Below are positions 8,283 through 15,876 of a stretch of 32,225 bases of DNA, in pieces. The notes beneath the pieces are model-generated. The model was not told where the DNA came from. It ran no database searches and saw only the letters and a program-made list of their open reading frames with translations. Position numbers and translations under genes: made by a program. Source of the DNA: Anabaena sp. CRKS33. GTDB lineage: Bacteria > Cyanobacteriota > Cyanobacteriia > Cyanobacteriales > Nostocaceae. Position 1 is the first letter of the stretch. Each line of letters starts with the position of its first letter. The stretch covers positions 1 through 32,225 of the forward strand of contig LJOT01000017.1 in the NCBI GenBank assembly GCA_001672075.1. Direction: 5' to 3'.

Positions 8283-8306
8283 GGGAACAGGGAACAGGGA
8301 ACAGGG
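8283..8306. repeat. Heptameric tandem repeat GGGAACA x3
   Basis: Three perfect GGGAACA units (8283-8303) followed by GGG, in the gap after yidD. It is typical of short tandem repeats in filamentous cyanobacteria. Confidence 0.7.
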
Positions 8307-8416
8307 CAACTTTACTTTTCGTTACTTATGTCGGTTTTTTTCTGTTCACTTACTTAGTTTCTTATATTTAATATTTATTAATATTTAAGATTATTTATTA
8401 ATTTTAATGCTAAAAC

Positions 8417-8442
8417 TCTTGTGGTGCGGGCATCTTGCCCGC
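8417..8442. repeat. Second copy of the GCGGGCA palindromic repeat
   Basis: GCGGGCA-TCT-TGCCCGC at 8426-8442, preceded by CTCTTGTGGT. This is the inverted counterpart of the element at 874-898. The rest of the gap 8249-8531 shows no gene. Confidence 0.6.
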
Positions 8443-8531
8443 ATATATTGTATCTATTTCTAAGTCAACACGCTGTAATTTACAGTAACATCATACAAAA
8501 CCTGACATCTTAGATCAAATTAGCAACTAAA

Positions 8532-9227
8532 ATGCGACCATACCACCAAATCCCCATTATTGAATGTGGTGAACCTTTAGTGAAAATTCCTCTGGAACTA
8601 TTTGCGGTAGAATCTCCTCACCCCTATCAAAAGTTAGGTGCTAATTATGGGGAACATTCACCTTATTATTTGCGCGAAAGTGTAATTTCCAATTTGATTC
8701 AGGCGCAAAATTATTTACAATTACTACATCCCCATTGGTACATTCAAATATTCGATGCTTATCGTCCCGTAGCTATCCAACAATTTATGGTAGATTATAG
8801 TTTTAGGGAAGCATTGGCAAGCAGGGGTTTAACAGCAGCAGAATTGTCACCCCAGCAACTCGAAGAAGTCTGGGAAGCAGTTTATGAGATTTGGGCTGTA
8901 CCAAGTTTGGATATGAATACCCCTCCGCCCCATAGTACGGGCGCTGCGGTAGATATTACCTTGGTCAATGATACCGGGGAAATTGTGGATATGGGTTCAC
9001 CCATTGATGAAATGTCCGAGCGATCGCATCCCGATTATTATATTAATAGTCATCAAGGCTATCATGCTCACCGCCAATTATTGCACAATGTCATGTTAAA
9101 AGCTGGATTTCAACGTAATCCTAGAGAATGGTGGCATTTTTCCTTTGGTGATCAAATGTGGGCTTGGTTATATAATCAATCTCATTCTGAAAGTGTAATG
9201 ACAGCACGTTATGGCAGGTTGACCTAG
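8532..9227 (+). CDS. M15 family D-alanyl-D-alanine dipeptidase (VanX-like)
   Basis: A zinc peptidase of 231 residues that hydrolyses D-Ala-D-Ala, a peptidoglycan precursor and turnover product. Zinc ligands can be placed at His134 and Asp141 (HSTGAAVD) and His202, with catalytic base Glu199 (REWWHF). The substrate-binding Arg78 is in DAYRP. The length fits the VanX/DdpX group. No signal peptide is seen, so the enzyme is probably cytoplasmic. There are no VanA/VanH/VanRS neighbours, so a housekeeping or D-Ala recycling role is likelier than glycopeptide resistance. Confidence 0.9.
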   Translation: MRPYHQIPIIECGEPLVKIPLELFAVESPHPYQKLGANYGEHSPYYLRESVISNLIQAQNYLQLLHPHWYIQIFDAYRPVAIQQFMVDYSFREALASRGLTAAELSPQQLEEVWEAVYEIWAVPSLDMNTPPPHSTGAAVDITLVNDTGEIVDMGSPIDEMSERSHPDYYINSHQGYHAHRQLLHNVMLKAGFQRNPREWWHFSFGDQMWAWLYNQSHSESVMTARYGRLT

Positions 9228-9284
9228 AACACACAGAAATTTTCTTTCTTGTTGTGCTATAATCTCAATTAATTATAATTTCTT

Positions 9285-9369
9285 GGAGAGGTGTCCGAGT
9301 GGTTGATGGTGACGCACTCGAAATGCGTTTTGGGGAAACTCAACGGGGGTTCGAATCCCCCCCTCTCCG
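9285..9369 (+). tRNA. tRNA-Ser(CGA)
   Basis: The acceptor stem GGAGAGG pairs with CCTCTCC. The anticodon stem ACGCA/TGCGT encloses CTCGAAA, giving anticodon CGA. A long variable arm (TTGGGGAAACTCAA) and the T arm GGGGGTTCGAATCCCCC are typical of class II tRNA-Ser. The discriminator base is G9369 and CCA is not encoded. Confidence 0.95.
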
Positions 9370-9382
9370 TTGAATTTACTGC

Positions 9383-11038
9383 TTATTGTGGTGGTTTTTC
9401 CCCATCTTGGGGCGGTTTTTCTAGCTTTTGTGGTGGTTTTTCTGCCTTTTGCGGTTGATTTTCCGGTGCTTGATTTTGGTTTGTTTCTTGGGTTGGGACT
9501 TCCACAGAAGAAGAATTTGCTGGTTGAGGTTCTTTCTGGGGGATAATTACGGGACGAGATGCGGGTAAAGATGGGGGTAATACCTGATTTTGATCGGATT
9601 CTGGTACGGTATTTTTTGGGACTGGAGGAAGGGTTTTCTCTGATTCTTTAGACTCACCCAAAGTGTCTACTAAAGACGGTGAAGGAGTAACAACTGGTGT
9701 TGATTTCTCTGTTGGTTTCTCTATTGTTGTATCAGCAGTTGGGGTGGGTTGAGAGTTATCTTGAGGTGCTTTTTCTTCATAACTGCTATTACTAGTAGGA
9801 GTTGGTTCTGGAGAAACAATCACATTTTTTCTTCTTCTTCTCACACTACGCACTGGTATAGATTCCCTAGAATATGAGGTTTGAGTCTTTTCACTTTCAG
9901 GTGATGGTGATATTTCGACAACAGGTTCAGGTGTGTTAGATTCGTAAGTAGGTTGTTCAACCAGCGGTTTAGGTGATGATTGTAAATTAGGTTTTGATAA
10001 TGTCCGAATCATGCTAAAACCTGCTGTAGCTGCAAGTAAAGCGATACCCACACCAATAACTCCTTTCGGTACACCTGTTTTTTGTTTAATACTAGGGACT
10101 TTCTTGATGATTGATGGTGTAGAAATGGGAACAGGAGTAGCTTTTTTATGTAAATTTTTTGATTTTAAACCCGATAAATTAATAGTAGGTACTGACTGAG
10201 TAGGTAAAATTGGTGACATAGCATTTAACCCATTTCCCGGCAGCATTTGTAGCCATTCTGCGACTGTAGTAGGCCGAAATTGGGGTTCTATGGCCATTCC
10301 CCGCATCACTGCTTCATTAACAACCGCGCTGAGATGGGGCTGTAGTTCTTTTGGGGAGGGCATTTTTTGGCGATCGCGCAATAATGCAGGTATGGGAACT
10401 TGTGCCGTTAATAGTGCATATAAGGTCGCTGCTAAACCATAAACATCTGTGGCTGCTGTGCGTGGTGCTTGGGTTAAATATTGTTCAATGGGTGCATAAC
10501 CCTCGCTGACTAAACTTGTGTGTGTCTGTTTTGCTCCGTTATTAAATTCCCTAGCAATACCAAAATCAATTAATACTACTTCCTGAGTTCCTTGACGCAA
10601 AATAATATTATCTGGTTTAACATCTCTGTGTAATAACCCGTTATGATGTACTACCTGTAAAGCCGCGCCTATTTGGCGGATATAATGAATAGCGGTGGCT
10701 TCTGGTAGGGGTATTCCTGGTAATACAAATGCTGTACCTAAAGTCTCTCCGGGAATGTATTCCATTACCATATAGGGTAGACTGTCTTCCTGAAAAAAAT
10801 CGCTTACCCGGACAATGTGAGGATGAACACAAGTAGCTAATCTTTTGGCCTCGTCTTGAAATTGGCGCTGGAATTTGGGAAAATCGGGATGTTGTCGCAA
10901 GTGTTCATGAATAGTCTTCATTACCACTTCTTGACCTAAATAGTGGTGCATAGCTTTAAAGGTAACACCAAATCCGCCCCGCCCTATTTCCTGGAGGATG
11001 GTATATTTTCCATTCTGTAAAATTGTTCCTGCTAACAT
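9383..11038 (-). CDS. Membrane-anchored Ser/Thr protein kinase with Pro/Thr-rich tail
   Basis: A Hanks-type kinase of 551 residues. The kinase domain (about 12-265) has the glycine loop GRGGFG, Lys41 in VVMKTI, the catalytic loop HRDVKPDN (137-144), DFG (158-160) and the APIEQY activation-segment motif common in cyanobacterial kinases. A juxtamembrane linker leads to one membrane helix (about 325-344). A low-complexity periplasmic region of about 200 residues rich in Pro, Glu, Ser and Thr follows, ending in KPPQ repeats (EKPPQK, EKPPQD, EKPPQ). No PASTA or WD sensor domain is visible. The gene ends 14 bases from tRNA-Ser, tail to tail. All catalytic residues are present, so it is probably active; the substrate is unknown. 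Confidence 0.92.
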   Translation of the reverse strand: MLAGTILQNGKYTILQEIGRGGFGVTFKAMHHYLGQEVVMKTIHEHLRQHPDFPKFQRQFQDEAKRLATCVHPHIVRVSDFFQEDSLPYMVMEYIPGETLGTAFVLPGIPLPEATAIHYIRQIGAALQVVHHNGLLHRDVKPDNIILRQGTQEVVLIDFGIAREFNNGAKQTHTSLVSEGYAPIEQYLTQAPRTAATDVYGLAATLYALLTAQVPIPALLRDRQKMPSPKELQPHLSAVVNEAVMRGMAIEPQFRPTTVAEWLQMLPGNGLNAMSPILPTQSVPTINLSGLKSKNLHKKATPVPISTPSIIKKVPSIKQKTGVPKGVIGVGIALLAATAGFSMIRTLSKPNLQSSPKPLVEQPTYESNTPEPVVEISPSPESEKTQTSYSRESIPVRSVRRRRKNVIVSPEPTPTSNSSYEEKAPQDNSQPTPTADTTIEKPTEKSTPVVTPSPSLVDTLGESKESEKTLPPVPKNTVPESDQNQVLPPSLPASRPVIIPQKEPQPANSSSVEVPTQETNQNQAPENQPQKAEKPPQKLEKPPQDGEKPPQ

Positions 11039-11069
11039 AGGGTTTTTTGAATCTTAAATGAGCAGATGA

Positions 11070-11351
11070 TTAACTAGGTTGTAGCACCTTTAGCTGTAAA
11101 ATACAAATACAAATCACCAGTCTAAGATGAATATTTTGATATTCCGCAAAGACGCAAAGACCTAAAGGAAGAAAACGAAAATTTAAACAGATATAAAATG
11201 CTCTATAACTTAAAACTAGATTGGTTTTCTGTAGTTGCAATTCTACTAACTCATTAGCTATGATTGCTCCTATTAAATCTCTCTGAGTAAGAATCCAGAT
11301 AAAGCGATAATCTCCTCGACTTCTTTGATTTATTAGATTTATTATATCCAT
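11070..11351 (-). pseudogene. Doubtful small ORF, possible permease N-terminal fragment
   Basis: A 93-codon open frame in the gap between the kinase and the SDR gene. The first 30 or so residues (RGDYRFIWILTQRDLIG) faintly recall the N-terminus of ABC-2 type polysaccharide permeases. The second half is encoded by a dispersed-repeat-like stretch (GCAAAGACGCAAAGACC at about 11148-11164) and reads as low-quality hydrophobic sequence. No ribosome site is clear. I regard it as either a decayed fragment or a chance frame. The rest of the 11039-11442 gap shows nothing else. Confidence 0.22.
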
Positions 11352-11442
11352 AAATGATAAATTTCTCCGTTGAAGTCGGGGATTTGGACATAAAGGATTG
11401 CTATACTATGGATATAGTCTGTAAAGAAATGTAAATAGTCTG

Positions 11443-12159
11443 ATGCTACAAGATAAAGTTATTGTCATTGTCGGTGCTACTGGTGGTATTGGTGCAACCC
11501 TGACCCGTCAACTAGCACCCACAGGGGTGAGGTTGGTACTGGCAGCTAGAAACACGGAAAATTTAGCAGCATTAGCAAATGAGTTACCGGGATCACCTGG
11601 AAATATACTTATAGTTCCCACTGATATTACCCAACCTCAACAAGTAGATACATTAATCCAAAGGACAATAAGCCAGTTTGGACAAATTGATGTCTTAGTA
11701 AATGCAGCCGGAGCGGGCATTCTCAAAGCCTACAACACCATTGAACCGTCAGATTTAGATAAAATGCTAAATTTGAATTTAAAAGGCTGTTTTTACACGA
11801 CTCAGGCGGCAGCGAAAGAGATGCAAAAACGTAAATCTGGTCATATTTGTAACGTTGTCGGTATTCTGGGTAAACATTCTATGCCCATGGCTGCTGCTTA
11901 TTCTGCTTCTAAATTTGGTGTAGTGGGTTTTAGTAAATCCATAGCAGAAGAACTGAAACGCTTTGGAGTGAAGATAACGCTGTTTTACTTTGGGGGGATA
12001 GATTCTCCTTTTTGGGATCAGGTAAATTTAAAAGTAGATCGGCATAAAATGCTTAGTTGTGAAACTGCTGCAAATGCCATTTTCTATGCTTTATCGGCTG
12101 AACCCCAGGCTATACCGATGGAAATTAATATTCAACCTGAAAGTCATTTATTTTTCTAG
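11443..12159 (+). CDS. Short-chain dehydrogenase/reductase (SDR)
   Basis: A classical-size SDR of 238 residues with a Rossmann fold: GATGGIG at residues 11-17, Asp61 after the fourth strand, NAAG at 87-90, and YSASK with Tyr153 and Lys157. The usual catalytic Ser, 13 residues before the Tyr, is Gly140 here (NVVGILG), so ordinary proton relay may be impaired. Arg36 in LAARN suggests NADP(H) preference. The substrate cannot be told. The gene lies 76 bases upstream of the HPPD-like gene on the same strand, so they may be co-transcribed, though a tandem repeat separates them. Confidence 0.88.
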   Translation: MLQDKVIVIVGATGGIGATLTRQLAPTGVRLVLAARNTENLAALANELPGSPGNILIVPTDITQPQQVDTLIQRTISQFGQIDVLVNAAGAGILKAYNTIEPSDLDKMLNLNLKGCFYTTQAAAKEMQKRKSGHICNVVGILGKHSMPMAAAYSASKFGVVGFSKSIAEELKRFGVKITLFYFGGIDSPFWDQVNLKVDRHKMLSCETAANAIFYALSAEPQAIPMEINIQPESHLFF

Positions 12160-12192
12160 TATCTAACAGATGAAAGCTGATAATAAATACTT

Positions 12193-12230
12193 GATTTTGA
12201 ATACCTGATTTTGAATACCTGATTTTGAAT
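12193..12230. repeat. 14-bp tandem repeat GATTTTGAATACCT
   Basis: Two exact units and a third ending GATTTTGAATAAG lie directly before the ATG at 12236, where a ribosome site would be expected. The repeat may affect translation of the downstream gene. Confidence 0.7.
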
Positions 12231-12235
12231 AAGTT

Positions 12236-13324
12236 ATGCTGGTTGATCATGTTCACTTCTATGTTGAAGATGCAGTAAGGTGGAGAGATTGGTTTGTATA
12301 TTGTCTTGGTTTTCAAGCAGTAAATGAGGGCATTTTTCCAAGCCTTTCTCACCGTCAAAAATCCTTGCATACTTGTACAAAAGTAGTAAAAAGTGGTTCT
12401 GTATGCTTTTTACTTTCTTCTCCGATTTTACCTAGTAGTCCTGTGGCTGAATTTTTACGTCAACATCCTCCTGGTGTGGCTGATATAGCCTTTGCTGTGG
12501 ACAACGTGGAAGCATTGACAGCCAAGGCCATAAGCAATGGTGCAACAGTTCTGCAACCGGTTGTTGATACTGGATTTTGTAAGTATGCTAAAATTGCTGC
12601 CTGGGGTAGTTTGAATCATACATTAATTACTAGAAATAAGGACAAAATCAGGGAAGAGGTAAGAGGTAAGAGGGAACAAGTACATTATGCTATTACCGCA
12701 ATTGATCATCTAGTTTTGAATGTGGGAGTTGGTGAGTTAGAAACCGCTGTTAATTGGTATGAAAACATCTTTGATTTCCAGCCTCAACAAAGTTTTAAAA
12801 TTAAAACTGATCGTTCTGGTTTACATAGTCGGGTGATGATTTCTCCCCATGGAAATATCCAATTACCAATTAATGAACCAGCGTCACCTAGTTCGCAAAT
12901 TCAGGAGTTTATAGAGGTGAATAGAGGGGCAGGTATTCAACATATTGCTTTACTGATACCAAATCTTGTTAATGCAATTGCTTGTTTTCGCGCTGCTGGT
13001 TTATCCTTTCTTTCCGTTTCTCAAAATTACTATTCCCAGTTACAAAAACGAGATAAATTTTCCCTATCACCTCAAGAATTAAAAGCGATCGCCCAGCAGG
13101 AAATTTTGGTAGACTGGCATGAAGATGCGACTATAGGGCAACTATTATTGCAAATTTTCAGCCAACCAATTTTTTCACAACCAACTTTTTTCTTTGAATT
13201 TATTGAACGTCGTCTTTTAGCCCAAGGTTTTGGAGAAGGTAACTTTATGGCTTTATTTCAAGCTATTGAACGGGAACAAATTAAACGTGGTTTTGTTAGT
13301 GAGTATTCAAAATCCCAAATCTAA
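12236..13324 (+). CDS. hppD: 4-hydroxyphenylpyruvate dioxygenase-like protein (HPPD)
   Basis: A two-domain vicinal oxygen chelate enzyme of 362 residues, expected to convert 4-hydroxyphenylpyruvate to homogentisate for tocopherol and quinone synthesis. The iron triad is visible: His158 (AIDHLVLNV), His236 (GIQHIAL) and Glu321 (FFFEFIERR). PINEPAS and GAGIQHIAL match the HPPD consensus. The N-terminal VOC half begins VDHVHFYVED. An in-frame run of AAGAGG(T/G) heptamers at 12654-12674 encodes a charged linker between the halves. No Shine-Dalgarno is seen because the 14-bp repeat abuts the start. The family call is strong; other alpha-keto acid dioxygenases of this family are a minor alternative. 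Confidence 0.88.
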   Translation: MLVDHVHFYVEDAVRWRDWFVYCLGFQAVNEGIFPSLSHRQKSLHTCTKVVKSGSVCFLLSSPILPSSPVAEFLRQHPPGVADIAFAVDNVEALTAKAISNGATVLQPVVDTGFCKYAKIAAWGSLNHTLITRNKDKIREEVRGKREQVHYAITAIDHLVLNVGVGELETAVNWYENIFDFQPQQSFKIKTDRSGLHSRVMISPHGNIQLPINEPASPSSQIQEFIEVNRGAGIQHIALLIPNLVNAIACFRAAGLSFLSVSQNYYSQLQKRDKFSLSPQELKAIAQQEILVDWHEDATIGQLLLQIFSQPIFSQPTFFFEFIERRLLAQGFGEGNFMALFQAIEREQIKRGFVSEYSKSQI

Positions 13325-13364
13325 AATCTAAAATCCAAAATCTAAAATCCAAAATCCAAAATCC
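13321..13364. repeat. Heptameric short tandem repeat (CTAAAAT/CCAAAAT)
   Basis: Six heptamers alternating CTAAAAT and CCAAAAT fill the gap between the converging HPPD and SH3 genes, overlapping the HPPD stop codon. This class of STRR is a hallmark of filamentous cyanobacteria. Confidence 0.8.
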
Positions 13365-13366
13365 GG

Positions 13367-13834
13367 TTACTGAGAACGTTGAATATTACCTGCTTTTACC
13401 CAACCTTCTTGATTAGTATCAGCAATGCGAATTTTTTGCCATTTTTTGTCCGTACTTTCCTCTAAGATAATCACTTGTTTATTACCGCCAACTCCTCCTG
13501 TACTGGGAGAATTTATATCTGGTTCTGCTCTCATACTTAGCCCTTCTGGCCAAGTAACAATTCCTTGATAAGCGCCTGGTGGTAATGAATTGGGTGATTT
13601 TGTGGGAGTAGGTGTAGGTACTGGCCTAGAAATAACTTTTTTCTGAGGTTTAGGCTGGGTAATGGCTTTAGGCTTTGTGATTTCCTTTGTCGGATTATCG
13701 TTAGCAAACATCGGTTTGGGTGGATTTACGGCAGTACGGTTGACAAAATAAAGAGCAATTATCAAGCCAGTACCTAATAAAACCGCGATCGCTAAAAGTT
13801 GACCAAGTATAAATTTAAGTAAATTTTTAAACAT
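13367..13834 (-). CDS. Membrane-anchored SH3-domain protein
   Basis: A protein of 155 residues with an N-terminal membrane helix (about 8-30), a Pro/Lys/Thr-rich linker (about 35-85) and a C-terminal bacterial SH3-like domain (about 88-150; GLSMRAEP and GWVKAGNIQ are typical). The domain would lie in the periplasm, where such modules often bind cell-wall peptides. It lies 39 bases downstream of the AAA ATPase gene on the same strand and probably shares its transcript. No enzymatic domain is present. Confidence 0.78.
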   Translation of the reverse strand: MFKNLLKFILGQLLAIAVLLGTGLIIALYFVNRTAVNPPKPMFANDNPTKEITKPKAITQPKPQKKVISRPVPTPTPTKSPNSLPPGAYQGIVTWPEGLSMRAEPDINSPSTGGVGGNKQVIILEESTDKKWQKIRIADTNQEGWVKAGNIQRSQ

Positions 13835-13873
13835 ATAGTAGGGACTAGGGAATAGGTAAAAGACTTTTAATTT

Positions 13874-15391
13874 TTAATTCTTTTCTTGACGTTGAATACG
13901 TTGATTTAAAGGGGTATATTTTGAAGCTAAACGCGCCCTACCGGCTGCGGCCCATTCTTGGAGTTTTTGAATTTGCTCGACAGCGGTTCGCGCTAAGGGG
14001 ATAATTTGACTAGCAGCTTCTAAAATATCATCGGTTGTGAAATCACGGTTTTGACTAAAGCCAATGTGCATAGCTTCGATTAGCGTTTGCTCAATTTCTG
14101 CACCGGAAAAATCGGGAGTTTCATAGGCCAACCTATCAATCTCATAGCTGTTCAAATTATAGGGACGTAATCGGGATAAATGGACATTAAAAATTGCTTT
14201 TCGTTCCTCCTGACTAGGTAAACCAACAAAGAAAATTTCATCAAATCGCCCTTTTCTTAACATTTCTGGTGGTAAGGCTTGAATATCGTTAGCGGTGGCC
14301 ACAACAAACACAGGGGAGGTTTTTTCAGCCAACCAATTGATAAAAGTCCCAAATACCCGACTAGTAGTACCTGCATCACCTTTGCTACCCAAACCAGAAA
14401 AAGCCTTATCAACTTCATCAATCCATAGTATACAGGGGGCGAGCGCTTCTGCGACTTGAATCATTTGCCTGGTGCGGGATTCTGATTCACCCACCAAACC
14501 CCCAAATAACCGCCCTACATCTAAGCGTAATAGAGGTAAGTGCCAATGGTGGGCGATCGCTTTAGCGGTTAAAGATTTACCAGTTCCCTGAATTCCCACT
14601 AACATTAACCCACGGGGGTGGGGTAAACCATATTGTCGGGCTTTTTCACTAAAAGAACCACCGCGACGAATTAACCAATCTTTCAAATTATCTAATCCCC
14701 CAATATCAGTGATTTCCTCTGTTGCGGGATAAAAATCGAGAATTTGAGTTTGGCGGATAGTTTGGCGCTTTTCTGCTAAGACTAAATCTACATCTTCTGG
14801 TTGTAATTGTCCATGGGATGCAACAGCCCGTACTAACACCCGACGGATTCTTTCCATAGACAACCCTTGACAAGAACGCACCAAATCATCCAAAAATTTA
14901 CCTCCAGGGGGGTTATCCGTGGTTTTTAATAACCGTTCTACCTCTGTTTTGATCTCCCCTGCGTTAGGTAGGGGAAATTCCACTACCGTTAGGACTTCTG
15001 TTAAATCATCAGGAATAGCGACGCGGGGGGATAATAAAACAATATTTTTCGGTTGCGACTTCAATAGTCGGGCTAAATTACGAAGTTTACGAGAAATCGC
15101 CACATCATCCAAAAAACGATGATAATCCCGCAAAATCAACACCGCAGGGGCAGCAGGAGTCAATTTTTCCACAAACTCTAAGGCCTGTAACGGGTTACGT
15201 TTACCAAATCCCACATCATTAGGACTTCCCTGATAACCGTCCACAAAATCCCAAGTATACACCGGGCGATTACCTTGATTGATGGCTTCTTCTCGAATTG
15301 CAGCTTCTACCCGTTCTTCTTCATAGGTGGGAATATAAATCAACGGATACCGAGCGCGAAGTAACAATTTAAACTCATCACGAAAGTTCAT
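13874..15391 (-). CDS. Ycf46-like AAA+ ATPase
   Basis: An AAA+ protein of 505 residues matching the cyanobacterial/plastid Ycf46 group. The N-terminal domain (1-210) starts FRDEFKLLLRARYPLIYI, typical of this group. The AAA module has Walker A GIQGTGKS (266-273), Walker B ILWIDE (Asp325/Glu326), sensor ATAND and the arginine-finger region RKGRFDEIFF (Arg382), with a helical lid containing TPDFSGAEIEQ. It is cytoplasmic. Ycf46 proteins have been linked to inorganic carbon or photosynthesis regulation, but the exact role is not settled, and the sequence gives nothing further. All ATPase motifs are intact. Confidence 0.9.
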   Translation of the reverse strand: MNFRDEFKLLLRARYPLIYIPTYEEERVEAAIREEAINQGNRPVYTWDFVDGYQGSPNDVGFGKRNPLQALEFVEKLTPAAPAVLILRDYHRFLDDVAISRKLRNLARLLKSQPKNIVLLSPRVAIPDDLTEVLTVVEFPLPNAGEIKTEVERLLKTTDNPPGGKFLDDLVRSCQGLSMERIRRVLVRAVASHGQLQPEDVDLVLAEKRQTIRQTQILDFYPATEEITDIGGLDNLKDWLIRRGGSFSEKARQYGLPHPRGLMLVGIQGTGKSLTAKAIAHHWHLPLLRLDVGRLFGGLVGESESRTRQMIQVAEALAPCILWIDEVDKAFSGLGSKGDAGTTSRVFGTFINWLAEKTSPVFVVATANDIQALPPEMLRKGRFDEIFFVGLPSQEERKAIFNVHLSRLRPYNLNSYEIDRLAYETPDFSGAEIEQTLIEAMHIGFSQNRDFTTDDILEAASQIIPLARTAVEQIQKLQEWAAAGRARLASKYTPLNQRIQRQEKN

Positions 15392-15459
15392 AAAAGCAAT
15401 AGTTCTTAAATTTAGAAACTCAGGATTTTCAAAAAATCTCTAATTTATAATAACTCAAG

Positions 15460-15575
15460 TTGTCATTCATCTGGTTGAGGCTGGTAATTTGGTGATGAAT
15501 AATAGGTAATTGGTGATCAAAGCCCTATTTTCGTCTTGTTGATCCTTTATTCCTGGACATCCTGATTCTGACCAT
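15460..15575 (-). repeat. Dispersed extragenic repeat family, copy B
   Basis: The reverse complement reads GGTCAGAATCAGGATGTCC, then AGGAATAAAGGAT, CACCAATTACCTATTA and CAGCCTCAACCAGATG. It aligns with copy A at 1005-1130 and copy C at 28722-28813. Confidence 0.65.
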
Positions 15576-15669
15576 GTTTTTTAATAAATCTTAATATTTA
15601 ATCAGCTAATTTTATGTAACTGTAATGTTATAATATTAATCTCATAACAATATTTGATTAGGTTAAACA

Positions 15670-15729
15670 ATGAATTTAATTGATGAAGTTGTAGAAAAAG
15701 GTTTAATTAAGTTTGATGATGATATATAA
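15670..15729 (+). pseudogene. 19-codon remnant upstream of the R-M gene
   Basis: ATG 15670 opens a 19-codon frame (MNLIDEVVEKGLIKFDDDI) ended by TAA 15727-15729 inside a long palindrome. The sequence recalls the N-terminus of HsdR_N-type restriction proteins of cyanobacteria, from memory only. It may be the decayed start of such a gene or a short leader peptide. Confidence 0.3.
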
Positions 15730-15746
15730 TATATTATATATCATCA
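15717..15746. repeat. 30-bp perfect AT-rich palindrome
   Basis: TGATGATATATAATA followed by its exact reverse complement TATTATATATCATCA, with no loop. It overlaps the stop of the 19-codon frame and lies about 130 bases upstream of the type IIG enzyme gene. It could be a regulator binding site or a deletion scar. The rest of the 15392-15876 gap holds only copy B of the dispersed repeat. Confidence 0.7.
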
Positions 15747-15876
15747 AATCTTCTTGATATCCACCTATGAGGCTGATATTAAACTCTTGATATTTCCCTA
15801 TTCATATAAGTGATATTTTTTCACAACAAATTAGATGGGTTTCCCGTGAATCTATATATTTTTTCAATTTCCAATC

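Noticed and set aside
8100-8357. Plus-strand frame overlapping yidD in another phase
   Set aside because: yidD has a complete family signature; this frame continues into a GGGAACA repeat and has no recognisable domain.
8532-9227. Vancomycin resistance gene (vanX)
   Set aside because: The dipeptidase motifs fit, but no vanH, vanA or vanRS neighbours are present; a housekeeping D,D-dipeptidase is more likely.
12125-12370. Minus-strand frame at the SDR/HPPD junction
   Set aside because: It is antisense to two supported genes and runs through the 14-bp tandem repeat.
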